Shown: piece after piece, positions 1 through 10,508 of the stretch | Layout: each line of letters begins with the position of its first letter | How positions within the stretch are numbered: the first letter of the stretch is position 1 | Assembly: GCA_033964015.1 (NCBI GenBank) | Contig: JAWWUD010000056.1 | Coordinates: forward strand, 62,001-126,000 | From: Scolanthus callimorphus | Taxonomy: Eukaryota > Cnidaria > Anthozoa > Actiniaria > Edwardsiidae | DNA: 64,000 bases | Reading direction: 5' to 3' | Notes under the pieces: model-generated | What the model saw: only the letters and a program-made list of their open reading frames with translations | Told to the model about the DNA's origin: nothing | Database searches by the model: none | Translations under genes and position numbers: made by a program

Positions 1-1211
1 CAAGCATCCCCCCGGACCATGAGAAGTGATCATTCTCTCAACCGCAAGAAAGCAGGGATCATGTTTCCATGGCAACCAGGCCACAAGAAAAATCCCAGTT
101 GAAAATATATATCCCATGAGAGTCTATGGGCCCAAAAAGTGTTCTGTAAGGAGCACTTCACCCCTTCCCAGTATTTAATAGTTTGTACACTGGTAAAAAC
201 ATACATCAGTTAAATCAGAAAAATACAATCATTTTCATAATCACAGAACCACTGTTGTGGTTTGGTATAGCAGTTCAACTTCAATGTTCGTAATCACTTG
301 TGTTATCCCCAGTGTCTTATTGCAGCTTCCTGCTGAGCTTGGGGAATTGCACCAATGTTCATTCAATCAGATTCAACAAAACAATTTTACTACATCTAGG
401 TATCTAGCAAGTGGACTATTTACAACCTACCATGTTCACAAATAGCATCAATGCACAGGCTTAGTTTGTAACAAGTGGGAGGGAGGGAGGGATTCAGAGT
501 AAAATCTAGCGATCGACGATCAGTTTGTCCAGAAGTGAAACAAAATATGTAAGGGAATGCTAGAAAACTGTGTCAGTGATTGACAGGTCTACAAAGTAAG
601 CCTGTGATTGGTAGAATGACACAAAGAGGTACTGTAATGTAACAAACACAAAGTAGTGGACTTTGCCCTGATGAATGGGTCTCTGTTTAACAAGCTATTT
701 AGTTACAGAGACATGTAACATGAGATAATACGATGATCAAATGCAGAACAGTGTAGGGAAAATATTAACTTCCTGTTTGAGGGCAAAGCACTTCCTGGTT
801 GTCACATTAACTTAAATTTATATGCTATAAATTTAGCTTTAATGTTCCCAACCCATGAAGAGATAAGGAGACAGATATGTGGGAAATGGGGAAGGGGGAA
901 AAGTGCTCCTAATGAATTTTTGGATATTTTGGATTATATTGGCAAAAACCAGTTACCATGGCAACAATGATCATAAGGGCAAAAATCCATATGGGGGCCA
1001 GACATCCCCTGGAATAACCATCCCTATGCAAGCTTCCTAAGTGGGGCCAAGCATCCCCCCGGACCATGAGAGGTGATCATTCTCTCAACCGCAAGAAAGC
1101 AGGGATCATGTTTCCATGGCAACCAGGCCACAAGAAAAATCCCAGTTGAAAATATATATCCCATGAGAGTCTATGGGTCCAAAAAGTGTTCTGTAAGGAG
1201 CACTTCACCCC
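1..1211. repeat. 164 bp direct repeat (1-164 and 1048-1211)
   Basis: The first 164 bases recur almost unchanged at 1048-1211, beginning CAAGCATCCCCCCGGACCAT, with about 880 bp of non-coding sequence between. The left copy may extend beyond the window. I see no coding potential between them. They could be long terminal repeats of a short non-autonomous element or a tandem segmental duplication; no primer-binding site or polypurine tract is evident, so the class is open. Confidence 0.75.
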
Positions 1212-1659
1212 ACAATATACACAAATATGCAAACACGAAGTGGAATCGTTGCGAAAATATTGCACATATCAACAAAGTACTTAGCGTAAAGTAATTCTAC
1301 TTGGCCAAACAATCACTCTACTAAATTTCAGCTTCCTACGCTCTCTATAAATGGAGCGATTGTAGTTTTTAGTTTCCCACATCTACCCTGTATTTTGACA
1401 GGCTTTTTACGCATCGATGCACACAGATTTTACAGGCATCAGTATTAAGAATTAAAAACGCAATTGCTCAATTCATACAGTAGCTATAACCTCCAAACTT
1501 TACAGGTAAACTGTTTCAACCAATGCTACGATTCATGTTTGATATTTTCGCAACGATTTCCCTTTGCGTTTGCAGAGTTTATGTGGAGTTTTGAACGGCT
1601 TGCCTACTCAACAAAATGGCGGCGGAAACCGTGATAAGCCCTAAGGGGCTGTGCCACAG

Positions 1660-1742
1660 AATGGTCGAGTAGCCAGAGCGGGGACTCAAACTCGGGTCTT
1701 CCGGTTAAGAAAACGACGCTCTGATCACTCGGCCACTCTAAC
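1660..1742 (-). repeat. tRNA-derived SINE head, partial
   Basis: On the minus strand this reads as a tRNA-like head with an A-box-like TGGCCGAGTGATCAGAG and a B-box-like GAGTTTGAGTCCC, next to a C20-class homopolymer at about 1741. The acceptor stem does not close as a functional tRNA, so I call it a SINE fragment. It lies in what is probably an LRRC9 intron. Confidence 0.5.
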
Positions 1743-2493
1743 CCCCCCCCCCCCCCCCCTCCAAGAAACATAGTTTTGTCCGCAAACATGTTGACATTGA
1801 TGAGTCTGGTTAGTTTGGTAGAACATCGTCTTCAAGTTTAGCTAGCCCTTTGGTCATTTTTAATTGTACTTGTTTGCTTATTTCCAGTTGATATCAGAAC
1901 ATTCGTTTATAAATCAGTGGAATCTGGTAGAATTGCACATTGAAGAAAATAGGTAGGGAGAAGTGCTAAAAAACCTGCTAATTAAGGTAATTCCCCTGAA
2001 ATAAAACTTGTCGTAGAATTGTTTTCTTAATTTGTCTATTTACTATTTAGTATATAAGAAATGGAAATATGAAATAAAAAGAGGGGGTGCCCATGCTCGT
2101 TTAGAAACTGTGATTGCGCAAACATACCCCATTTTTAGTGCCTGAGGGCTATTTTGTGAAGGAATACGTGAAACAAGAAAATTGTGATAAACGCTCACTA
2201 TTCGCTTGCAAGTTTGAACATAACTGTTGGATGCTTCATTACCTATGACGAACATTGGAATCTTTAATTTTCTATGTGTGTTCACGCTACTCTTGAAAAT
2301 GTGCAAAAATGTGCGCTCTGTGGTACATCATTTTGGGGCTTTTTATGACGATAGCTCAAAAACTTGTCGTTAGAATTTCTTTAAACTTTTTTATAACAGG
2401 GAAATGATAGTCTTATCAAAATGCTAAAATAAAAATGGGGTTGCGCATTCTTGTTTTCGCGCAATATCCCAAATGGCGACTTACCTTTTCACC

Positions 2494-4482
2494 CGTCCAA
2501 ACAAAACATGCATGTCACATGCGTGGATGGAACATGCATGTTACATGCATGCATGTTGGCATGCATGTGACATGCATGCAAATTGGGTACGTGAAATAAA
2601 TCTTCACGTACAGGCATGCCTGTTTTGACATGCATGCATACAAAATCATGCTAATACGTAACCATGCATGTAGCATACATGCATGTAATGCATGCATGTG
2701 TTACTCATGCATGCACTTCACCTGTCCACTCATGCATGCATGTGTTTAACTCACGCACATGCATGTAATGTATGGCAGCACAGACGTATAAAAATGATTT
2801 TCCATCAATGCATAAAACACCCCAGCTCGTTTTGTAAACATTACTTAAAACATTCCAACATTTTTGAGAGCCTTGAATGCAAGGGTGAGTATTCAGCAAG
2901 AACTATTTCAATTTTTTATTTCGTTTTCAAAAGTTGTAAACCGCCATTGAGCTTTTTGAAAATGACGCTATAAAAATAAAGTTATTGTTATTATTTCCCC
3001 AAGTAATTACTGTACCTGAAGTTTGTAGGCGTTTGAAAACTGCCTTTCTTTTGATGACAAATGTTCGTGAGCTCAGCTCGTTCTTTACTTTCAATGCAAG
3101 TTTCAAGATGGCTGCCAAGCCCTAACTTTAGTCCCGACCGCCAAAGCAAAGAACAAACGGCAGTAGTAGATTCTTTCGCTGTCAAACTCAAAATCACTCG
3201 AGCATACGGTATCCCACTTTGAATCCTAAAAAAAGACAACGTTAACTGACGATAGTTGAGCTTGTAAAATTCAGATCCCCTAACAGCCACTATCGCTGCA
3301 TTCAACTTTCATCATTTTCAAACTTTCCTCGTGAGTCGCATCAAAAACATGAAAATATTGTGATAGCTATTGAAAATCATTATTGAATGCCCTTAATACT
3401 ATATACTCACTACGAAGTTTAATGTTTTTCATAACGAGGGCCGAGTTTCTTGTCGTGTTTCCCTCGCTCTTCGTCTGCCTTCGACATGTCTGTATTTTCA
3501 AATTTCTCTCTTATCCCAACTTGCTCTCGCTTTGCTTCTTCTCTCGACAAATTTCATATTCAATGACGTCGGTCTCGACTTCTTCATGGCAACCAGCTTT
3601 CTGAATTTGTCACCTTGTTTTAGAAACGTTTCGCTTTTGTGATGAAGAACGGAAAAAACAACCTATCATTGTCCCTTGACTTTGACAAGTTGACGAAAAC
3701 TGACACGAATAAAAAAACCGCCAACTAAAATTCAAATGCGCGCGCGCTCATTTTCCCGCCGAAACTGGTGGGTTGCCTGTGGGACGACGACGCACGGATT
3801 CGTGACTTGTTGGCAGTTCTGAAGGGTGCTCTCCGAAAGAAAATTTGCTGAAGTATTTTCTTTTTTCAGAAAATTTATTATCTTCAGGGGCACGTCTCAC
3901 ACCCATAACCAGGGAATTGAATTTCTTGGACATGAATTGAGGAATTGAATAGAGCGGATTTCAGATGATGACTGTCGTGAGTAATTCGCAGTTACTTTGT
4001 AATACTTCCATACGTTTTATTCAGAATCGGTGTAATCAGTACTGGTTTCAGTACAGTCAAATGAAATTCGCTCTACATGCATGATACCTGCATGTCTGAG
4101 AACTGTACATGCAAATAAAGCATGCACATGCATGCGAAATACTTTTTGCATGCATGCCATATGATTTCATACATGTAACATGCAAGCCTTACTCATTTAG
4201 CATGCATGTACATAAAATTTGCATGTACATGCATAAGACATGTTTTCTGTATGCATGTCAGAGGGTTGCACGCATGTAACATGCATAAGCTCATGCATGT
4301 AGATGCATGCCACATAATTTTTGCATGTATATCAGAGGTTCTATGCATAAAACATGCATGCCTTACTGTCTTAGCATGCATGTCTAATGCATTACATGCA
4401 TGAACTCATGCATGACAAATCTTAAACATGCATGTGGCATGCATGCCACATGCATGTCACATGCATGTTTTGTTTAGACGGG
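2494..4482. mobile_element. 2 kb inverted-repeat element with ATGCATG-rich subterminal arrays
   Basis: The ends are inverted copies: CCCGTCCAAACAAAACATGC on the left and its complement on the right, ending GACGGG. Inside both termini, about 2515-2760 and 4070-4475, the DNA is an irregular array of the palindromic word ATGCATG in alternating orientations. The interior (about 2800-4070) has no convincing protein and holds a nested foldback element at 3949-4075. The right flank after 4483 aligns for about 100 bp with 6510-6620, where the element is absent, so 6478-6620 is a paralogous empty site. No target duplication longer than one or two bases is visible. The transposase class is unknown. Confidence 0.75.
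3949..4075. mobile_element. Small foldback element, TAGAGCGGATTTCAGATG family
   Basis: Starts ATAGAGCGGATTTCAGATG and ends with the inverted counterpart CAAATGAAATTCGCTCTA. The same termini occur at 16877-17333 and 42222-42703, with a related end near 28443-28463. It is nested in the ATGCATG element. Confidence 0.6.
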
Positions 4483-4713
4483 AGTCTCTATGTGTTTTTA
4501 AAATGCCCTTCTCAAAATTAGCTGTCAACAGCATAAATGTCAGGAGAAAAAAAATAGACCAGATTTCTATTATGGCTACCAAACTTCTTGAAACGTGTAA
4601 GAGCTCAATTCGACATTTTGAATCGGGAATCGAACTTAAAGTATCAGTTTGTTGACATGATAGCTTGTATAGATTGATGGTTGTATAAATTGATTTCAAT
4701 GGCCTCCAAACAG

Positions 4714-7700
4714 GTTGAAGGATTTGAGTAACTTGGATCCGCTACAGAACTTACAGCGTCTTTATTTGGGGATGAATAGAATACAGGTAAGAGCCTAATA
4801 AACAAAAAGGGGTTAAAAGTGTAAAATAATATGCGTTTTCTTTTCTGCTAAACTTCATCCCTCAGTGAAAAACGAGTACCTCAGTTCCGACCGGACAAAT
4901 GACTTTTGAGGGAGATGCGGGCTCGAAGAGACGAAAAGTATTTTGTATTTTTGTGAAATAAATTGTCGCCACGCGGTAAAGGACTAAAAGAATAAACTCA
5001 AAATGCCATTCTCGTTCCCAGACCACCCCGCCTTGTGACCTCGTGGATTAAGAATCATTCCCAGAGGACATCATTGTGTCAGTTCTTATTTCATCATGAT
5101 TCGTTCTACCAAACAACAGAAGCTTTGTGACGCAGGACCTTACGCCGCGGTAGAACCCCTCGCGGCGTAGGGGGAGAGGGGAGGTAGGGGTACTCAAACA
5201 AAGTTTTTTATTTTATTTTTTTATCTTAACAGGATTTAGTGGAATTTGAAAAGTTAGAAACATTGTCAAACCTCATCGAATTATCTGTTATCAACAACGC
5301 GGTGAGTACCTACAACTGGTAACTGTCAGTCGTCATTGTGTCAGCTTAATGAAACACCGAGTCAGAGTATCCATTTCCATCGGCCGATTTAGGAAATGTA
5401 GTGCAATATTTTAGTTTAAATTTAATAAATCAAGTTCCACATTTTGTGTGTAGATGGCTTTTTGAGATCTGTACATATACTTCGTCTTCAAATCTCGAAT
5501 GTAAACAAGTGACAAAAACGTGACTGACTAGGGCTCTGAAAGTTCCATCACCAACTGAGAGCCTTTGCGGACTCTTAGCCAATCAGTGCACCCGAAAAAC
5601 AATGGATCAATTTACAAACAAAAGAAAGCGGGGCGCAAAGGATCCCGGTTGGTGATGGGTTCTTAAATCACAACGCGATCTATTTTTCTTTCAGATCGCT
5701 GTCGTTACATCGTCTGAAACGCTGAATAGTAATTAAAATTACTTCATCTAGCTTTTCAGTCAAAGATTGCTAAGGTTTTAAAGTTTGACACCTTTAGTAG
5801 GGGTCGCATGTGTTTTGAAAGAAGCGTCCATTGTGGAATGGTGTGCTCAAGGTTCTATTATTTGACCTTTCTTTTTATAATACTTGTGAATGACCATTAT
5901 ACTACATTGGCTCTTTCCGTGATCTTCTGTCGTCCCTTGTGGAATGGTGTACCCAACGTTCTATTCTCGGACCTTTCTTTTTATAATACTTGTGAATATG
6001 GCCATGCATTACACTGCATTGGCTATTTCTGTGATCACCTGGCGTCCATTGTGGAATGGTGTACCCAAGGTTCTATTCTCGGACCTTTCTTTTTATGAAA
6101 GTTGTGAATCGCCATTATACTGCAGTGGCTGTTTCCGTCCTTGTGCACCTTATTTTGGCTTACGTTAGCTTTCTCCTTGCTATATTTCTTTCGAAATAGC
6201 TCGATAATAAACGAATCTCAATAAATGTTCTTTTGATTTTTAGGTGACTCGTCGACTGTTACATCGACCAATGTTAGTTTTCAGAATGCCCAGTTTGCTC
6301 TGCATTGACGGTATCCCTGTGTCGAGCGAGGAGAGAACAAAGGCTGAGATATATTTCTTGGAACAACAGGTATTATCACTGCTTCGATTTGTGGAATTTC
6401 TTGGAAATCCAGGTCCCGATATTGTGATCATATGGTCATCAATGGCGACTAAATTTAGGGTTTGGCGAGCACACATTTCAACGGAGTCGCCAAATGGCGA
6501 CTTTTCCAGTCTGTAGGTTTTTTTAAATGGCCTTCTCAAAATTAGCTATGAACAGCATTAATGAGGGAGAAAAGGATGGCGACCAGATTTTTGTTAGGGC
6601 GACCAAACCTAACGACTACTTGGGGACAAGAAAGGTTGCTTTAGGGAAATCGCGTGATTGCCAGACAATATCATCCACTTCCCAAAGAACCTTTCTGGGA
6701 GGGGTTAAATTATCCATTTCTAATGGAGCCTCGTGCTAAAAGGAACTTTTCTACGTTTTTATACCCAGGAGAAGATATCAGTCGTGGACATTTATGACGT
6801 GAATGGGATTGTTAGTTACTTGAAAACCATATCTGCATGTGTATAGCTTCACGGCATTAAATCGAGTAGCAACTCATGCTTGAATACGTTTAATTAGACC
6901 AGGGAGTCTCTCACAACTCCCTGATTAAACCTTGCAAACATTGTTCTTTTTAAGTAATCATCCATGCAAGAACTAGGCAAACCTCCATTGTTCTACGGCG
7001 TTGAAGGTTCCCCACGTGGGGTATGTCCAATTTTTTTACCACAGAAAGTTATCATGACTAGTAACATAATAAAAGTAAAAAATTGATAGATTTCGACTTT
7101 CTTTGAGAACATATGGCAACAAAAAGTCTCTAGATCAATCACATTAAAGAAGAACAAAGGAGTGAGAATCAGCATTTTACGCTAGGTTCCCCACGTACAA
7201 AATCTTTTAAAATTGCATATCCTGTTTGTGAGTACCACATGTGCTTATATATCCCTAAAAATCCTCAAAGTTTTTCTAGCATAATGAATTTGCTGATTTT
7301 CATGTCTAAGCCAATGAAATTGCCTATATTGTCAATAGAAATTAATTGCATTCCAGCATGCTTTGCCGTTGGCTTGCCTAGTTCTTATACGGACCATTAC
7401 TTAAACCTCCTCGCACCAAGGACACTTCGCTCTCGACTAATAGAAACGCTGGCTAAACGCAAGTATGGCTTACTTTCCGCGGTCATCTGAAATTATCTCT
7501 TTGCACGCATTGAGCAAAGCGTACTTATAATGGTAAAGCAGTAACATAAACACGACGTCTCGCACCTAAGGCGTTTATCTTGAATTTGACCAACAAAATT
7601 TGGTTGGCGTGTTCTTATGTAGTTATGTCGCTAGTGCAAACCAGCCATTATCATGAGCTTTTCCTAATCAAAATGAACTTAGATAACAGAGTTTGCTGAT

Positions 7701-10018
7701 TAGGAATGGCTCATGATTAGATCGACGTATGGATTAACCTTTAGGTGGCCAAGGATTGATTTTGTACTATATATTTAAATGTAGGGTGGAATGCAACCCA
7801 ACAACACTGAATCTGCTCTCCCGGGAATCGTCTCTTCACGTGGTGGTCATGCGCCATTAAGGGTAGGGCGCGTGCTTTATTATCCATTCACCTTGTGGTC
7901 ATGCGCCATAATGGGTAGGGCACGTGTTTTTTTAGTATCTTCACGTGTTAGTCATGCGCCATTAAGGGTAGGACATGTGCTTTTTTATCCATTCACCTTG
8001 TGGTCATGCGCCATAATGGGTAGGGCACGTGTTTTTTTTAGTATCTTCACGTGTTAGTCATGCGCCATTAAGGGTAGGACACGTGCTTTTTTATCCTTTC
8101 ACGTGGTGGTCATGCGCCATTATGGATAGGGCACGTGTTTTGTTGTTGTTGTCATCCTCACACTTCTCGCCATTGTTGTCACGTCGCCATTATTGCTGTT
8201 TTGTTGTCATCATTATAATTGTCGCTGTGGTTGGTGGGTGTCGTCGCCCTAATTGCTGATGTGTTAGTGTTGTTTGGTCATCTTCGTTGCTGTTGCTGCT
8301 GTTTTGTCGCCATTGTCGTCGTTGTCGCTGTTATTAGTTTCACATTTTCACGCAAAGCTTACGTCATACAATCGCTCGGCCAATTAGAATGCAGGTTGCG
8401 TGTGTTTAGCAACGAGAAGTTTATTCAAGCAGCAAATTATCTATTTTTCTTAAAATAACGTCATACGACCTGCTTCATTTTTAAATTCGCTGTTTCACCT
8501 TCCTACCCCTCGATGGACGCTCCTACCAGGTAGTGAGTCCTGTATTCCTCCTTTATTTTCAGGTTACCACCATGCAATTAAGTAACGCAGAAAGAAACTG
8601 GAACGGCACAAAACAAGACTTCATTAACAACAGCACAACCCAAAACGACGTCACGGCAAACAAGTCTCGTCGCCGTCCCATGATCCCCCGCGGCCCGTCA
8701 AATCACTCACTGCAGGGAGTGTCTGCTTCTGATTCCTTCATTCGTTCCTATAGCAACCCGAACGTAGGGGGAGGTGGTGGGTCTCAATCTATGACGTATT
8801 TACCCCATGGTGGATCCTACCCCACCTACCCCTTCGCAAATGGGGATTCGTCGAACGACAGGTCAGTAGAACTGAAAGTTCAATCAGCCGCCATTTTATT
8901 AGCCCAATTCTCATCCGCTACGGTAGAGTTCGTTAGTACTTCCTACCTCCGGGTCTGATCAACGTCACGCTTATCATGGCCTAAGCAAGGTTAGTCGGGT
9001 ACCCTGTAGAGAGTAGCCTGATTCTCTTCCGCTACGGTAGAGTTCGTTGTCACTTCCTACCTCCGGGTCTGATCAACGTTACGCTTATCATTGCCTAAGC
9101 AAGGTTAGTCGGGTACCCTGTGGAGAGTAGCCTGATTCTCATCCGCTACGGTAGAGTTCGTTGTCTTTTCCTATCTCCACGTCTGAACAAAGTCACGGGG
9201 TGAAAAATTCTGGATGACAATCATGTGGGAATATGAACCTATCCCAACAAAGCTCATTTCCCCCCCCCCCCCCCCCAACTACTTACGAGAAACATAAACC
9301 TAAAGAGGGGAACAGCAGTGCTCCGACAATCAAACAACCAAACAAAGATACGAAAAACAAACACACAAACACTACAAAAATATTAACCCCATAGTCCTAG
9401 TCCTAGAATCTACGATTAGAGCAAATTTCGTATGACTGTAAAAAAAAGGTACGGTGCGTTCCAAGCCGTGTCCGCACTGTTGTGACGTGCCGTGTGAAAG
9501 CATTTTGATTGGTTGATCAGTAATTCCGCGTGATGTGATTGGCTGAACGTTCACAAGAAGGCAAAGTTCAGTCCCGTGCCGTGTGAAAGCATTTTGATTG
9601 GTTGATCGGTAATTTCGCGTGATGTGATTGGCTGAATGTTCACAAGAAGGCAAAGTTCCGTGCCGTGCCGTGTCTAAGCATTTTGATTGGTTGATCAGTA
9701 ATTTCGGGCGATGTGATTGGTTGATGTTCACGAGAAAACGAGGTGCTGTGAGCGTACTGTGTTCCTTGCCTCACTGCTGTCATACCAACTCTGCTCTAAT
9801 ATTCCAGTTAACGGATTCCAAATCTGCAAACATAATGTTCGCTTATTTATGTTCTTCCTATTTTTTTTAATAAATACAAAATCCTCCTTATTTTTGAAAC
9901 TCTGAAATTTTCGTTTCCTATTTTCTGCTTTCGCTTGACAACCTGTAACCGTATCTGTAACCAATCTTGGTTGTATTTTTACTTTTAGAAACGGTAGAGG
10001 AAGCAACAGACACAGGTA
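4714..10018 (+). CDS. LRRC9: LRRC9-like leucine-rich repeat protein, 3' six coding exons (5' end outside window)
   Basis: Exons are 4714-4786, 5233-5301, 6244-6369, 7785-7862, 8563-8861 and 9989-10018, all with AG/GT borders and compatible phases. The first two encode the last leucine-rich repeats (LQNLQRLYLGMNRI, then LSNLIELSVINNA). The third encodes an LRR cap with LLHRPMLVFRMPSLLCIDG and a charged EERTKAEIYFLEQQ tail, which is what identifies the family. Next come a short exon (GGMQPNNTESALPG...), a Ser/Asn/Gly-rich 99-residue exon and a terminal exon ending NRHR-stop. LRRC9 is a large multi-LRR protein of unclear biochemical role, mostly linked to ciliated or testis tissue. The upstream half should lie left of the window, so 1-4713 is probably intron. 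The fourth exon and terminal exon are the least certain; 9989-10015 could instead be a microexon because GTAAC follows. Confidence 0.72.
5812..6145 (+). repeat. Three tandem copies of a LINE reverse-transcriptase fragment
   Basis: A unit of about 110 bp occurs three times (near 5826, 5934 and 6045). Each contains a sequence reading VEWCTQGSILGPFFL or a frame-shifted equivalent, recognisable as the GVPQGSxLGPxLF motif of non-LTR reverse transcriptases. No unit is an intact gene. It lies in the intron between LRRC9-like exons 2 and 3. Confidence 0.55.
7825..8140 (+). repeat. Minisatellite overlapping an LRRC9 exon donor
   Basis: Units of roughly 50 bp alternate two variants of a core CACGTG...GTCATGCGCCATtAAGGGTAGGgcACGTG. 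The first unit includes the 3' end and the 5' splice site of exon 7785-7862 (AAGG|GTAGGG), so several downstream units carry a copy of the same donor-like site. A GTT/GTC-rich simple repeat follows to about 8330. Confidence 0.7.
8906..9190 (+). repeat. 114 bp tandem repeat, 2.5 copies
   Basis: Units begin at TTCTCATCCGCTACGGTAGA near 8908, 9022 and 9137 and share the core CTCCGGGTCTGATCAACGT. The array begins about 45 bp after the donor of exon 8563-8861. A C-run follows at about 9261. Confidence 0.75.
9486..9735 (+). repeat. About 88 bp tandem repeat rich in ATTGG boxes, three copies
   Basis: Units start with the word GTGCCGTGTGAAAGC (near 9488 and 9574) or a variant (near 9664) and contain TTTTGATTGGTTGATCAGTA and GTGATTGGCTGAACGTTCAC. 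Each unit therefore has two inverted CCAAT boxes. It lies in the last intron of the LRRC9-like gene. Confidence 0.7.
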
Positions 10019-10154
10019 ACATCTAATGCAACAATCTCTACAATGTCGAATACATGCGAGGACGATGGAAGCCAAAGAAAATGTTCCCCAGATAAGTGGT
10101 CGTTATATCGAGGCAGCAAAGCATGCCCTAAAGGAGCTTTGTCACGGTTATTCG

Positions 10155-10160
10155 AATAAA
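10155..10160 (+). terminator. AATAAA polyadenylation signal for the LRRC9-like gene
   Basis: AATAAA lies 137 bp after the predicted stop, in an otherwise unremarkable 3' UTR and just before a foldback element that begins near 10214. This supports 9989-10018 as the last coding exon. Confidence 0.45.
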
Positions 10161-10213
10161 TTCGTAAATACAGCTCTAAATTTGAATGCAACCATCCCCA
10201 AATCACTTATATT

Positions 10214-10508
10214 TAACAATTAGACCTCAAGGCCGAATGTGCTATGATGAATAGACCATGAGGCCGAAGGCCGAATGGTCTATTGATATCATAGGACATG
10301 AGGACGAGAGGTCTAATTGTTTTAGTATAAACCAACTAGTTGGTCGGTTTTGGCAATGAATTCCATTATTTTATGTTGAAAAAATCAAGTTTTCTTGCAA
10401 AGAAAGGTGGTGGTTTTGCCAGGCACGGTCTATCACTAATAGACCATTAGTAGCTCAGCCAATCAGAATGCAGGATTTGTAATAGACCATTAGTTGGTTT
10501 ATACTAAC
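10214..10508. mobile_element. Foldback element, TTAGTATAAACCAACTA termini
   Basis: TTAGTATAAACCAACTA at about 10321 is repeated inverted at about 10490, and a second inverted pair (CAATTAGACCTC / GAGGTCTAATTG) flanks the left part. The right half carries AGCCAATCAGAATGCAGGATT. A related element is at 18183-18478. Non-coding. Confidence 0.6.

Noticed and set aside
1..1211. LTR retrotransposon bounded by the 164 bp direct repeats
   Set aside because: Only about 880 bp between copies, no primer-binding site, polypurine tract or gag/pol sequence; kept only as a direct repeat.
2515..4655. Met/His/Cys-rich frames (MHACHMH-like)
   Set aside because: Direct translation of the ATGCATG arrays in the transposon.
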